64,000 nucleotides of DNA, from contig NZ_CP120863.1 in NCBI RefSeq assembly GCF_026191725.2, forward strand, positions 5,002,001-5,066,000, in the 5' to 3' direction. Source of the DNA: Roseibium porphyridii. GTDB taxonomy: Bacteria > Pseudomonadota > Alphaproteobacteria > Rhizobiales > Stappiaceae. The notes under the pieces were generated by a model. It had not been told where the DNA came from. It did no database searches and worked only from the letters and a program-made list of their open reading frames with translations. Positions 44,383 through 54,337 of this stretch are shown piece by piece. The first letter of the stretch is position 1. Each line of letters begins with the position of its first letter. The position numbers and the translations under genes are program-made.

Positions 44383-45360
44383 ATGACAAGGCTCTTTAAA
44401 CTTGAAGATCTGCAGGCGGTCTTGCCTCTCGTTCGCCAGATCGTGCCTGAGACACCCGCCTATTCCTGGCCATTGCTCAGGAAGCGTTTCGGGTTCGAAG
44501 TCGTCGTCAAACATGAGAACCACACAGCGATAGGTGCATTTAAGGCGCGCAGTTCGATCGTCTATATTCAAAAGCACATTGTGACCCATGGTCGTCCCAA
44601 AGGCATCATTTCGGCAACCCGCGGCAATCATGGCCAGTCAATGGCGCTGGCTGCACGATTACTCGACCTGCCCGCGACGCTTGTCGTTCCCGAGGGCAAC
44701 GCTGAGGGAAAAAACAAGGCCATGCGAGCTCTCGGCGCAGAGCTTCTGATCGAAGGTCGCGATTTCGATATCAGCCGGCAAGTCGCCGAAACAACAGCCC
44801 AGGAGCGAAACTATCTGATGGTTCCCTCCTTCCATCGGAACATTGTGCTGGGCGTTGCGACATATGCACTTGAGCTTTTTCACAGCTGTGCGGATTTGGA
44901 TGTCGTTTACGTACCAGTCGGCATGGGGTCAGGTGCCTGCGGACTGATCACCGTCCGGGATCTGCTCAACTTGAAAACTGAAATCGTTCCGGTGGTGAGT
45001 GAGCGCGCACCGGCCTACAAGCTTTCGCATGACGCAGGAAAAATCGTCACGACCCAAACCGCGCAGACTTTTGCCGACGGCATGGCCTGCCGCAAACCGC
45101 TGCAGGCAGCGCTCGATATTCTGAGGAAAGGAGCTGATCGCATCGTCTCGGTTTCAGAAGATGAAATTGCGGATGCGGTGAGACTACTCTTTGCCGACAC
45201 GCATAATCTTGCTGAAGGCGCAGGTGCTGCGGCACTTGCGGCATTGAAAAAGGATGCTGTGCATCTGAAGGGCAAGAAGGCGGGCATCATTCTGTCAGGC
45301 GGCAATATCGACGAAAAAGTCTTGCGCACGATCTTGGACGGAAAAACACCCATGGCTTGA
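44383..45360 (+). CDS. Threonine/serine dehydratase-like PLP enzyme
   Basis: The protein is about 325 residues, fold type II. The PLP lysine is in HTAIGAFKARSS, the phosphate loop is GMGSGACGL, and the asparagine loop SATRGNHGQSMA is complete. It has no C-terminal ACT domain, as in catabolic threonine dehydratases or serine/threo-hydroxyaspartate dehydratases. ATG 44383 gives the family N-terminus. It is followed by an EamA exporter gene on the same strand. Confidence 0.88.
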   Translation: MTRLFKLEDLQAVLPLVRQIVPETPAYSWPLLRKRFGFEVVVKHENHTAIGAFKARSSIVYIQKHIVTHGRPKGIISATRGNHGQSMALAARLLDLPATLVVPEGNAEGKNKAMRALGAELLIEGRDFDISRQVAETTAQERNYLMVPSFHRNIVLGVATYALELFHSCADLDVVYVPVGMGSGACGLITVRDLLNLKTEIVPVVSERAPAYKLSHDAGKIVTTQTAQTFADGMACRKPLQAALDILRKGADRIVSVSEDEIADAVRLLFADTHNLAEGAGAAALAALKKDAVHLKGKKAGIILSGGNIDEKVLRTILDGKTPMA

Positions 45361-45515
45361 TTTCAGAGCCATACATTCAACATCTGGTCTCAGGTCAAGA
45401 AAGCAAAACGAGAAGTCATCGGATCTCGTGATGGATAGATCAAAAACAATCATTTGTGCTGATCCAGCCCTGCACTCACATTGGATTCACATTCTTCTTT
45501 CGATTGGCAAATCAT

Positions 45516-46433
45516 ATGAGCGTCGCATCCCCTGCTGCCGGTTCCAAGTCACATGGCTTCAACGCAACCGACTATGGTCTTTATGCAACGACCGTGCTTG
45601 CGTGGGGCTTCAGCTGGATTGCAATGAAAGGCCAGGTCGCAACGGTAGCGCCAGAAGTGTCGGTTTTCTGGCGGTTCGTGCTGGCCGCAACGATCATGAT
45701 GGCTTGGGCGAAATACAGAGGACATGATCTGTCCTTTCCGCTCAAAGACCACCTTCGGTTCGCTGGACTCGGTGCCTTTCTGTTTTCGACGAATTTCACG
45801 CTCTTCTACTATGGGGCTTCGCATCTGCCCTCCGGCCTGCTCGCGGTGATCTTCTCCACCGCGTCGATCTTTAACCTGTTTCTGGGGCTTTTGCTGTTCG
45901 GTCAGCGGCCAAACCTGCTGGCGCTCGCTGCAGGTATCCTCGGATTTGCAGGGATCGGACTGATGTTCTGGCCAACGCTTGCCAGCGCGCAATACAGCTC
46001 CGCAACGCTATTCGGACTGTCCATGTGTATTGGAGGCACGCTCAGTTTTTGTTTTGGCAACATGCTTTCCGCAGACACACAGCGCCAAGGGATCGGCGTA
46101 ACACCTGCAACTGCCTGGGGCATGGTCTACGGTATGATATTCCTTGGCATCGCATCTTTTCTGCGCGGCCAAAGCTTTGCCATTGAATGGTCTTTCACCT
46201 ATCTCGGCACACTTGTTTATCTTGCCCTTGTCGCCTCGGTGATAGCGTTTGCGTCCTATCTGACATTGCTTGGACGCATCGGTTCGGCACGCGCTGGCTA
46301 TGCCACCGTCATGTTCCCGGTGGTGGCGCTGACGCTCTCGACGATCTTTGAGGACTATCAGTGGACCGTTCTTGCCGCGACGGGCCTGATCTTTGTGCTC
46401 GCGGGAAATCTCATGATGCTGCGCGCACGGTAA
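45516..46433 (+). CDS. EamA/DMT-family transporter
   Basis: The protein is about 305 residues, with ten predicted membrane helices formed by two EamA repeats. Typical segments are TTVLAWGFSWIAMKGQVA, GASHLPSGLLAVIFSTASIF and ASVIAFASYLTLLGRIG. Members export amino acids or other metabolites. It is 155 bases after the dehydratase gene and may serve the same amino-acid pathway. Confidence 0.9.
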   Translation: MSVASPAAGSKSHGFNATDYGLYATTVLAWGFSWIAMKGQVATVAPEVSVFWRFVLAATIMMAWAKYRGHDLSFPLKDHLRFAGLGAFLFSTNFTLFYYGASHLPSGLLAVIFSTASIFNLFLGLLLFGQRPNLLALAAGILGFAGIGLMFWPTLASAQYSSATLFGLSMCIGGTLSFCFGNMLSADTQRQGIGVTPATAWGMVYGMIFLGIASFLRGQSFAIEWSFTYLGTLVYLALVASVIAFASYLTLLGRIGSARAGYATVMFPVVALTLSTIFEDYQWTVLAATGLIFVLAGNLMMLRAR

Positions 46434-46472
46434 AGATCACCGCGCACCCACCGAAAGTGTATATTTTCAGGC

Positions 46473-47363
46473 TTATTCCGCAGCCACCTGGCTGGTTCCA
46501 TTCCCGACATTGCCGATTGCTGCGATCAAATGATTGCAAAGCGTGTCGTGCATGGCTTCGCGCGCGCTGTCAGAGCGCAACAGGGCAATGTCGCAATATG
46601 GCAGGGATGGAAACCCGTCCCTTTCCTCCAGGATGCGCATACCGTCCCGAATTGCACTTTCAGGAAACACTGTTACCGCCAGGCCGGCCTGAACCGCACC
46701 GACCAGGGCTGCGGCGCTTGAGCTTGTGTAAGAGACGCGGTAACTGCGTCCGGCACGGTCGAGCGCATCCATGGATAGGCGCCGCCATCCACAGGTTGCC
46801 GGGCCGAGCGCGAGACGGATTACTTCCTGGGTGTGCGCCGAATGCTGTGTGGACGTTACCCAATAAAGCGGTTCGCGCCGAATGATTTCGCCGCGCAGAT
46901 CCATCGTGTCACTTGATGTGGTAATGGCAACGTCGAGCGCGCCTTCCCGGATCGCTTCGGTCAATTTCGAGCTGCCGGAACACTCAACCTGCACCTCGAT
47001 TGACGGGTTAAGCCGATTGAAGGCCGCCAGCACTTGGGGCAGCAACCTGTCGGCATAGTCGTCCGGAACGCCCAACTTCACATGACCGACTTCCTTATGG
47101 CCATTGAACGCGGACAGTGTTTCATCGTTGAGAAGGATCATGCGACGGGCAAATTCCACCAGGCGCTGGCCATCCTCGGTCAAGCGCGATTGGCGGCCGT
47201 CCTTGATGAAGATCGGTTGTCCGACACGCTCTTCCAGACGGCGCATTTGCATGGAGACAGCTGATTGGGTCTTGTGAACAGCTTCCCCGGCCTTGGTGAA
47301 ACTTCCCAGCTCAGCAATAGCCAGAAAAGTTCGCAGCTGATCGATATCTAGCGCGTGATTCAT
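46473..47363 (-). CDS. LysR-family regulator, paralogue 1
   Basis: This 296-residue protein has helix-turn-helix GSFTKAGEAVHKTQSAVSM near residues 21-39 and an effector domain starting at HVKLGVPDDYADRLLP. It is convergent with the DMT gene and stands in tandem with a second, closely similar LysR gene on the same strand. The two share KTQSAVSMQMRRLEER, LNDETL and ALDVAI/ELDVAI blocks, so they arose by duplication. The target is unknown; the DMT gene is one possibility. Confidence 0.92.
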   Translation of the reverse strand: MNHALDIDQLRTFLAIAELGSFTKAGEAVHKTQSAVSMQMRRLEERVGQPIFIKDGRQSRLTEDGQRLVEFARRMILLNDETLSAFNGHKEVGHVKLGVPDDYADRLLPQVLAAFNRLNPSIEVQVECSGSSKLTEAIREGALDVAITTSSDTMDLRGEIIRREPLYWVTSTQHSAHTQEVIRLALGPATCGWRRLSMDALDRAGRSYRVSYTSSSAAALVGAVQAGLAVTVFPESAIRDGMRILEERDGFPSLPYCDIALLRSDSAREAMHDTLCNHLIAAIGNVGNGTSQVAAE

Positions 47364-47521
47364 GCGAAATCCTGCGAATGTGCCGAACGATATGAGTTAC
47401 GAATTGATTAGCCGAAGTTACATCACACATTCTTTCGTTTCAATCGGAAACTTGAATGCAAAAATCCAGAAATTTTATGGTAAACGCTTGAAACTTTAGA
47501 ATTAATCTAATTCGCCCGCTG

Positions 47522-48397
47522 TTACTCGGCGGCCTGCGGCACAGACAGATTGTCCAGCGACGAAACGATGTGCTCAACCAGGGCATCTGTCACCCGGGAA
47601 CTGTTGTGCCAGGACCGCATGATCCCGATCTCGCAATCCGGAAGACGCGGAAACCCGTCAGCTTCAGTGAGGACCCGCATCCCGGATCTCAGCGCGGATT
47701 CCGGCAGGACGGAAATCGCCAGACCGGCCAGGACTGCAGCGCCAACTGCAGTAGAGTTCCAGCTTGAATAGAGCAGCCGGTGCTCGCGCATCTGATCGCC
47801 GAGCGCATTGATCGCCGCCTTACGCCAGTCGCAGGTCGCGCGCCCCAGGGCAAGCGGCAGTGGAGATTCATTTTCGACGGCATGGCGCGCTGAAGCCACC
47901 CAGAGAAGCGGCTCCCGCCGCACCAGTTCGACGTGTTTGCGCCCCTTCTTCTGAACGTGCGTGATAATGGCCACGTCCAGTTCGCCTTCCGCAATCATGT
48001 CGGCAAGATTAGGCGTCGGCGCACACACGACGCTGACTTCTGCCTTTGGGTTGGATCTTGAAAATCGCGCCAGAATTTCAGGCAGAAAGCGATCGGCATA
48101 ATCGTCGGGTGTCCCAAGCCTTACCAGTCCGGCAAGCTCAGTATCGTCAAAGGCAGCAAGGGTCTCGTCGTTCAGCTGCACCAGGCGGCGCGCATAGTGA
48201 AGCAGACGTTCTCCATGCTCAGTCAGGCGGGACTGCCGGCCAACCCGGACAAAGAGTGGCTTGCCAATACGTTCCTCAAGCCGGCGCATCTGCATCGAGA
48301 CAGCGGACTGGGTCTTGTGCACGTTCTCCGCGGCCCGTGTGAAGCTTCCGCTTTCGGCAATGGCCACAAAAGTTCGAAGCTGATCCAGGTCGAGCAT
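47522..48397 (-). CDS. LysR-family regulator, paralogue 2
   Basis: The protein is about 291 residues, starting MLDLDQLRTFVAIAESGSF, with the same helix-turn-helix and effector-domain layout as the gene downstream (LVRLGTPDDYADRFLP). ATG 48397 has GAGG upstream; seven further in-frame codons exist. The 158 bases between the paralogues are AT-rich. The gene is divergent from the DUF1127 gene 264 bases away. Confidence 0.92.
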   Translation of the reverse strand: MLDLDQLRTFVAIAESGSFTRAAENVHKTQSAVSMQMRRLEERIGKPLFVRVGRQSRLTEHGERLLHYARRLVQLNDETLAAFDDTELAGLVRLGTPDDYADRFLPEILARFSRSNPKAEVSVVCAPTPNLADMIAEGELDVAIITHVQKKGRKHVELVRREPLLWVASARHAVENESPLPLALGRATCDWRKAAINALGDQMREHRLLYSSWNSTAVGAAVLAGLAISVLPESALRSGMRVLTEADGFPRLPDCEIGIMRSWHNSSRVTDALVEHIVSSLDNLSVPQAAE

Positions 48398-48661
48398 AAG
48401 CGCCTCATTTATAAACAACGCTCATGTTTTACATGACATTCATTCAAATGAAAAATGCTTTTGGGACGCTTCAAATTTGCACGTGGAATTCCAAGGCATT
48501 TTTCTATCATCACAACAAATGATGATTTTGATCACAAACATTCGTTGGATTAATGCCAGCAAATCACCCATCTTCGAATTGTTCCTAACACACGGACAGC
48601 CAACGACGGCGCGGAACAAGCTGCTGGAAATTCCTCCGGCCGCTCACAGGAGAATTTTGCC

Positions 48662-48982
48662 ATGACTCACACAGCTAACCACCCGCTTTTCGCTCTCTTC
48701 GGGCAGATGGTTGCCCGTGCATGGCGTGTATCCAAGCACAGGCGCCAGTTTGCGGAACTGAAAGACTGGTCCGACGAACAACTGAAGGACATCGGCTTGA
48801 CCCGGAGCGATGTTCGACGGGGTTTGGCCCGACCGTTCTATTCTGACCCGACATCTCTATTGAACGGCTCCGCCGAACTCGACCGGACCCTGACCATGAA
48901 GGCGGCGAACGCGCAGCACACAGTGCCCAGCCTCAAGGTCGTGGATGGATCGGCAGCAGCACGCGACCCGCTGGCCGCATAG
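48662..48982 (+). CDS. DUF1127 protein
   Basis: This 106-residue protein has a DUF1127 (YjiS-like) domain at about residues 20-58: RRQFAELKDWSDEQLKDIGL and SDVRRGLARPFY. DUF1127 proteins are small basic RNA-linked proteins that affect phosphate, carbon or colonisation genes in several alphaproteobacteria. The tail of 45 residues is longer than in the shortest members. GGAG lies upstream at good spacing and a strong terminator follows. Confidence 0.87.
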   Translation: MTHTANHPLFALFGQMVARAWRVSKHRRQFAELKDWSDEQLKDIGLTRSDVRRGLARPFYSDPTSLLNGSAELDRTLTMKAANAQHTVPSLKVVDGSAAARDPLAA

Positions 48983-49040
48983 CTTCGGCCTTATGAACTT
49001 GATTTAGCAGCCCCTGTCGGCAAGCCTTGCTGACGCAACT

Positions 49041-49069
49041 GGCCCGCCTTCCCATGGCGGGCCTTTTTT
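49041..49069 (+). terminator. Rho-independent terminator of the DUF1127 gene
   Basis: GGCCCGCC and GGCGGGCC form a perfect eight-base stem with a seven-base loop and six T residues. It is 59 bases after the stop. Confidence 0.92.
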
Positions 49070-49123
49070 CGCTTTCAGGCGGTCATGGCCGGAACGATAA
49101 GCATACCGGATGTTCCGATACGG

Positions 49124-49888
49124 CTAACGGTCGCCGAAATCCTTGGATGCCTTTTCAAAAAAACTGTCAAACGCCTTGAACTGATTGGATTGAAAATCCC
49201 GACCTGCGGACATCCAGTCAGATACCATTTCGTCGAATTCAGACGTGTCCTTTTCCACGTCGTCATCTTCCGGCGGCAGTTCCTCTTCCTGAGTGTCTTC
49301 AGGCTGTTCCACTTCGCTGTCCTGAACAATGTGTGCCGGCTGCAAAAAAGCTCCCCAGAAGGACTGCATGGCGTCTGCGTAGCCCTGGAGGTAGTCAACG
49401 GGAGACGGAGCAGGCTTCGGCCGGCCACGAGCAAAGCCACGCAAGTACGCATCAAGAAGGTTTCGCGCTTCGCCGTGAACAAATGGACGGGCGATCTGGC
49501 CCATGGCCAGCGTGGCTGCCACCGGCATCATTTCCTTGATGGCATCCTGCTGCAAACCCGTGATTGAGGATACTTGAGCGGCCAGAGCCTTTTGTACGGT
49601 CTCAGGACCAAAAAAAGGCGTCAGGGCCGCATCGGAGGGTGCCTGAAACAGGCTGGCGTAGTTTGAAAACGGATTCTCAAATCCCGTGGCACCGGGCGCG
49701 GTCTGACTTAGAAAATCGGAGAAGCCTGGAACAGCACTGCCAAAGTACCGAAATCCATTCAGCGCGGCGGGCATCAGTTGTTCCATGACGCTGCTCAGGT
49801 CGTCATTGGACCAGCCGAAGCGGTTTCTCACGTCCTCACTCAAGGAAAAAACGTCGAACGGTGGGGCTGCCCTGTCGCTACCAGTCAT
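49124..49888 (-). CDS. DUF937-like protein of unknown function
   Basis: The protein is about 254 residues. The N-terminal part VRNRFGWSNDDLSSVMEQLMPAAL and the middle AAQVSSITGLQQDAIKEMMPV look like two DUF937-type helical repeats. The C-terminal third is very acidic (EQPEDTQEEELPPEDDDVEK) and then ends with a short amphipathic helix. No signal peptide or membrane helix is seen. ATG 49888 is used, though a frame extends 14 codons further. The function is unknown. Confidence 0.7.
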   Translation of the reverse strand: MTGSDRAAPPFDVFSLSEDVRNRFGWSNDDLSSVMEQLMPAALNGFRYFGSAVPGFSDFLSQTAPGATGFENPFSNYASLFQAPSDAALTPFFGPETVQKALAAQVSSITGLQQDAIKEMMPVAATLAMGQIARPFVHGEARNLLDAYLRGFARGRPKPAPSPVDYLQGYADAMQSFWGAFLQPAHIVQDSEVEQPEDTQEEELPPEDDDVEKDTSEFDEMVSDWMSAGRDFQSNQFKAFDSFFEKASKDFGDR

Positions 49889-50035
49889 CGCTTTGCTCCG
49901 GTCATCGCGCCTCAAGGCCTTGAGAAACAAGACCTACCGGAAACAGAGTGACCTTTTGCGGGCACAAGGTCAATCAGAGGGCATCGCGGGCCCGTTCTAT
50001 CCCCACGTGTTCAAAATCAAGTTCAGATCCGGAGC

Positions 50036-51409
50036 CTAGTAGGCGTAGTCCCGGAAAACCTGCGTAACGTCACCACCCCAGGACCCGTTATAGCGTTGAA
50101 GCAGCACATCGGCGGGGCACATGCCAGACGCCAATCCCTCTTCGATCGGAGCAAGGTGTACACGCTCGTCAAGATCACCGTCGCTCAACCTGTTCCGACG
50201 TTTCAGGCCCTCCTGAGACAACGCCAGAACATCGCGTGCAACGTCCAATATCGTTCCGTTCCGGAACGGGGTCTGCAGAGCTGTTTTGGGAACGGAACTG
50301 CGCAGGTTTGCACGCTCTTCCGCCGTCCAGTCCTTTATCAGTTCATACGCCTGATCGAGTACACCGTCGTCGTAGAGAAGACCGACCCACAGGGCAGGAA
50401 GCGCACAGATACGCCGCCAAGGACCGCCGTCAGCGCCCCGCATTTCAATGTATTTCTTCAACCGCACATCTGGGAACAGTGTCGAAAGATGGTTGTTCCA
50501 GTCTCCGAGGCTCGGTGTAGCATCCGGCACCTTGCCTTCCAGCGCACCGTTCATGAACTGGCGGAAAGTCGTGCCGGTTACGTCATAATAGGTTGCACCT
50601 CTTTTGACGAAGTACATCGGCACGTCGATCGCCCATTCGACGTAGCGCTCAAACCCGAAGCCATCTTCGAAAGCAAACGGCATATCTCCGGTGCGATCAC
50701 CGTCCGTATCGGTCCAGATCTGGGCCCTGAACGATTTGAAGCCGTTCGGCTTGCCTTCGGTGAAGGGAGAGTTGGCAAAAATCGATGTTGCAATTGGCTG
50801 CAGAGCCAGACCGACCCGCATTTTCTTGACCATGTCGGCTTCGGACGCAAAATCCAGATTCACCTGAATGGTTGCCGTACGGTACATCATGTCGAGACCA
50901 AGAGAGCCGACCTTCGGCATGTAGTTGGTCATGATGTCGTAACGGGACTTGGGCATGCGCGGGACATCGGCGCGAGCCCATGTCGGCGTCATGCCAATGC
51001 CGAGGAACCCGACCCCCAAAGGCTCAGCCACCTTGCGGACATTGGCAAGATGCTGATTGGCTTCGCGACAGGTCTGGTGCAGGCTGTCCAGCGGAGCGCC
51101 TGACAATTCGAACTGGCCACCGGGTTCAATCGAAATAGCGCCGCCACCGCGGTCATCCGCCAGACCGATGATTTTGCCATCATCCTCAATCCGGTCCCAG
51201 CCCAACAGTTTTTCCATGCCGGTCAGAACTGCCTCGATGCCGTTGTCACCCTCATACGGGATCGGTGACAGTTGCTTTTCGCAGAAAAGGAACTTTTCGT
51301 GCTCGGTACCGATGCGGAACTGGTCTTCAGGCTTACAGCCCTCTTCCAGGGTTGCGGCCAGCTCAGCCACAGATTCAATTGGAGTGGAGTCGACCGTGTC
51401 GCGGGCCAT
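50036..51409 (-). CDS. gshA: Glutamate-cysteine ligase
   Basis: This 457-residue cytoplasmic enzyme makes gamma-glutamylcysteine, the first step of glutathione synthesis. It belongs to the plant/alphaproteobacterial class: FRIGTEHEKFLF, GGAISIEPGGQFELSGAPLDSLHQT (quoted in part), YMPKVGSLGLDMMYRTATIQVN (quoted in part) and SDVRLKKYIEMRGAD-like FPDVRLKKYIEMRGADGG. It lies downstream of the cyclase and rsmE genes on the same strand with a 146-base gap. Confidence 0.95.
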   Translation of the reverse strand: MARDTVDSTPIESVAELAATLEEGCKPEDQFRIGTEHEKFLFCEKQLSPIPYEGDNGIEAVLTGMEKLLGWDRIEDDGKIIGLADDRGGGAISIEPGGQFELSGAPLDSLHQTCREANQHLANVRKVAEPLGVGFLGIGMTPTWARADVPRMPKSRYDIMTNYMPKVGSLGLDMMYRTATIQVNLDFASEADMVKKMRVGLALQPIATSIFANSPFTEGKPNGFKSFRAQIWTDTDGDRTGDMPFAFEDGFGFERYVEWAIDVPMYFVKRGATYYDVTGTTFRQFMNGALEGKVPDATPSLGDWNNHLSTLFPDVRLKKYIEMRGADGGPWRRICALPALWVGLLYDDGVLDQAYELIKDWTAEERANLRSSVPKTALQTPFRNGTILDVARDVLALSQEGLKRRNRLSDGDLDERVHLAPIEEGLASGMCPADVLLQRYNGSWGGDVTQVFRDYAY

Positions 51410-51555
51410 GAACTTGTCCTAATTTCCTGTGCGGCCCGTGTGTTTGCCCCCAAACCGCAATGATCCGCTGTGCCCTGAACCGGGCGCAATTGAGCTTCGG
51501 TGATTTAGGAGTCCTGAAAGAAGAATGCAAGCAGGGAAACGACACCGCGTAGATC

Positions 51556-53319
51556 TCACGCGATCCTGAAGACCGATAAAGGTGCTGTGCGGCCTCTCAA
51601 TTGAACAGTTCCAAGGCTGGTCGCGGTTGTTCCTTCAGGAAGGTTGACCATCGTGTCACCGCTTGCGAGCGCTATCACCTTTGCGTCCGGATCAACTTCC
51701 TTGCCGTACTCCTGGAGCCGAGCAGCAACATTCACTGCATCACCGATCACTGTGTAGTTCATCCGGGCGGAAGAGCCGATATCACCGACGACGACTTTGC
51801 CGGTGTGAACGCCGATCCGCACCCGCATTGTGCGCCCCGTGGCCTGCTCAATTCTGTCGGCGAGCGTTTTGACCGCCGCAATTGCCATGGCTGCGTGATC
51901 CGGCTGTTCGGAAGGTGCACCCCAGAAGGCCATCACGCCGTCACCCAGAAACTTGTCGATCGTACCCTGCCTTTCGGCAATCGCCTGAGACACGGTTTCA
52001 AAGTAGCCGTTCAGATACCCCGCCGTTTCTTCGGCGCTCATGTGAGACGCCAAGTCGGTGAAGCCTGCGAGATCGGTAAAGACAATGGTCATCTCCTTGA
52101 TCTCGATGTTGCGGGTGCTGGTCATTCCTTCTTCAATCAACCGGGAAACAAGCTGCTTGGGCACATATTTGGCGAAAGCGTTCAAGGCTCCGATCGAGCC
52201 GTTAAAGGCCTGATTCACGTCATCCAACTCGGCCAGCCGAGAACGTGGCAACCTGTCTGCTGCGTCGAATTTGAGTTGCCGCAACTCGGCGGCGGACAGG
52301 GCAAGCCTGCTAAGCGGCCTGCCGAGCATTCTCCCGACAATGAAGGACAGGATTGCGCCAACAACCAGAGCCACCAGTGCCGCATATAGGACGATCTGAG
52401 TTTGATCGAGTGCAGCTCCAAATTCATCGGCCTGGTAGAGCGTTCCAAGGATCCAGCCTTTCGCAGGCCCGTTTGCGATGTCGACATAGATGGCCGTGAA
52501 CATACGATGGTCACCCGGGAAGACCCTGCCCTCAATGGACCCGCCCATGTCATGGGCTCTTTCATTGTCCTCCCAGACACGGTGCAAGGGCGAACTCTTC
52601 AGATCCACAAGCCTTGGCAGCGGCTGTTCGGCACTTGCCTCAAATTCGCTTTCCGGAACGCCGTCAACAACGATCGCCCTGTCCTTGCCGGACAGGACAA
52701 AGACCTGTTGCCGGCCCTCCCATTCCATGGTGTCGGCGACATCGGCGAAAACGGGCTGCGGGTAAAGGCCGATCAATGTCTGACCATTGCCAAGATCGAG
52801 CTCTGCCAGCTTGACCGCGGTGGCAAAACCATTCCGGTAGCGAAAATCCGACCAACTGACTTGCGGCAATTGATCGGAAGGTTCTTCCGTCATGACCGCG
52901 CGGCCGAGCTCAAGCGCAGCCCCCTTGGGCAGCAGCTTGTAATAGGCAAGCAGATCTGCTTGTCGAAGCTGTTTCCCAGTGTCTTCGGCCTGAACCGCAA
53001 TGGAATGGAACAGAAGCTCCTGTTCCTTGAAGAACTTGCTGAGGACCGCTTCGTTGCCTCTGAGGACAGCCTGTCCCTGCTCGTCAAGCAAGCGCCCGGC
53101 GATCCGGCGATCAGCCGAAGACATATAAGCAATGATAATTCCGCAGATCAGAACCAGCAGCAGGGAAAACACAAGCCCGAGCGCAATCCCGACCGGCAAG
53201 CGAAAGCGGGTCCTCTCAGCACCAGCACCTGTCGCCGTGCCAAAATCCTCCGTATCCGCAATCTCCTGAATTGGGGTATCCGTCGAAGATTGCTTGTTCG
53301 GGAGGATTTCTTGGGACAT
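51556..53319 (-). CDS. Membrane-anchored class III adenylate/guanylate cyclase
   Basis: This 587-residue protein has one membrane helix near residues 42-66, a periplasmic Cache-like sensor of about 250 residues (residues 70-325), a second membrane helix near 330-355, a HAMP-like linker, and a C-terminal class III cyclase domain (VFTDLAGFTDLASHMS with the first metal Asp, KFLGDGVMAFWGAP with the second, RIGVHTGKVVVGDIGS). It should make cAMP in response to an external signal, for a CRP-family regulator such as that at 19323-20012. It begins four bases after rsmE. Confidence 0.92.
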   Translation of the reverse strand: MSQEILPNKQSSTDTPIQEIADTEDFGTATGAGAERTRFRLPVGIALGLVFSLLLVLICGIIIAYMSSADRRIAGRLLDEQGQAVLRGNEAVLSKFFKEQELLFHSIAVQAEDTGKQLRQADLLAYYKLLPKGAALELGRAVMTEEPSDQLPQVSWSDFRYRNGFATAVKLAELDLGNGQTLIGLYPQPVFADVADTMEWEGRQQVFVLSGKDRAIVVDGVPESEFEASAEQPLPRLVDLKSSPLHRVWEDNERAHDMGGSIEGRVFPGDHRMFTAIYVDIANGPAKGWILGTLYQADEFGAALDQTQIVLYAALVALVVGAILSFIVGRMLGRPLSRLALSAAELRQLKFDAADRLPRSRLAELDDVNQAFNGSIGALNAFAKYVPKQLVSRLIEEGMTSTRNIEIKEMTIVFTDLAGFTDLASHMSAEETAGYLNGYFETVSQAIAERQGTIDKFLGDGVMAFWGAPSEQPDHAAMAIAAVKTLADRIEQATGRTMRVRIGVHTGKVVVGDIGSSARMNYTVIGDAVNVAARLQEYGKEVDPDAKVIALASGDTMVNLPEGTTATSLGTVQLRGRTAPLSVFRIA

Positions 53320-53323
53320 CAGG

Positions 53324-54082
53324 TTATCTCCAATCTCCCAATGTTGCCTGAATTACCGTCAATGCGGCGACAGCCGCAGTGTCTGCCCGCAGAATACGCG
53401 GTCCGAGAGGAATTGGAACGACAAATTCCATGGCGCGCAATTCCTGTCTTTCTTCATCAGAAAAACCGCCTTCGGGACCAACCAGCACCGCAAGCGGATT
53501 GGGGCCTGCTTCCTTGAGCTGTGCAAGGGTCATCAGAGGATTGTCCGTGCCCTCACCTTCATCGCAAAATAGGAGCTTGCGCCCCGGCTGTGCCTGGCTC
53601 CAGACGTCAAGCACGTCCTTGAGAGGTTGCGGTGCCAACACCTCCGGGATGGAAAGCACACCACATTGCTCGGCGGCCTCAATGACGTTTGCTTCCATGC
53701 GTTCCAGGTTAACGCGGCTCGCCTGCGTGTGCTGGGTCATGACCGGTTTCAGACTGCCTGCCCCCATTTCCACGGCCTTTTGCACCATATAGTCCAACCG
53801 GGCATGCTTGAGCGGCGCAAACATGTACATCAGATCGTTGCGCTCGGTCTGGTCCCGGGTCCGCTCCATCAACTGCAGCGCACAGTCCCGTCTGCTGTTG
53901 CTTGAGATCTTGGCCAGCCACTCACCATCGCTGCCGTTGAACACAAGAACATAGTCGCCGTCTTTCAGACGCAACACATTCATCAGGTAGTTTGCCTGGC
54001 CTCGATCAGCTTCGATCCGCGCGCCATCTGCAAGAATATGCCGCAAAAAAAGCCGCTGCATTTTGAAATCATATTTTCCCAT
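53324..54082 (-). CDS. rsmE: 16S rRNA m3U1498 methyltransferase RsmE
   Basis: The protein is about 252 residues, with a small N-terminal PUA-like domain ([21 protein letters not shown]) and a SPOUT methyltransferase domain with the knot motif [18 protein letters not shown], then [16 protein letters not shown]. It methylates U1498 in the small-subunit rRNA. The start may be seven codons later at the ATG of MQRLF. It is divergent from xseA. In related genera rsmE is often followed directly by gshA; here a cyclase lies between them. Confidence 0.93.
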   Translation of the reverse strand: MGKYDFKMQRLFLRHILADGARIEADRGQANYLMNVLRLKDGDYVLVFNGSDGEWLAKISSNSRRDCALQLMERTRDQTERNDLMYMFAPLKHARLDYMVQKAVEMGAGSLKPVMTQHTQASRVNLERMEANVIEAAEQCGVLSIPEVLAPQPLKDVLDVWSQAQPGRKLLFCDEGEGTDNPLMTLAQLKEAGPNPLAVLVGPEGGFSDEERQELRAMEFVVPIPLGPRILRADTAAVAALTVIQATLGDWR

Positions 54083-54337
54083 GGTTCTTACGTAGGCGTT
54101 CGATTGTGAGGGTTTCAAGGCGCGGTCAAATGCAGATTTCACTCTATTTGATTCGTCACCAGATAAGTGCGGCAAGTGCCTTTTCGCTTCGCCCATCGGA
54201 AAAACGCATCTGGCGAAAATTCCGTTTTCGGTTTCGATGACAAAATGATCGCCTCATTCCGGGAGTGTCCGAATGTGCTTCCCCTTGACCCCCTGCCTGC
54301 AAGCAGACAATTTCCTTTTATCAAGAGGGAATCAATC

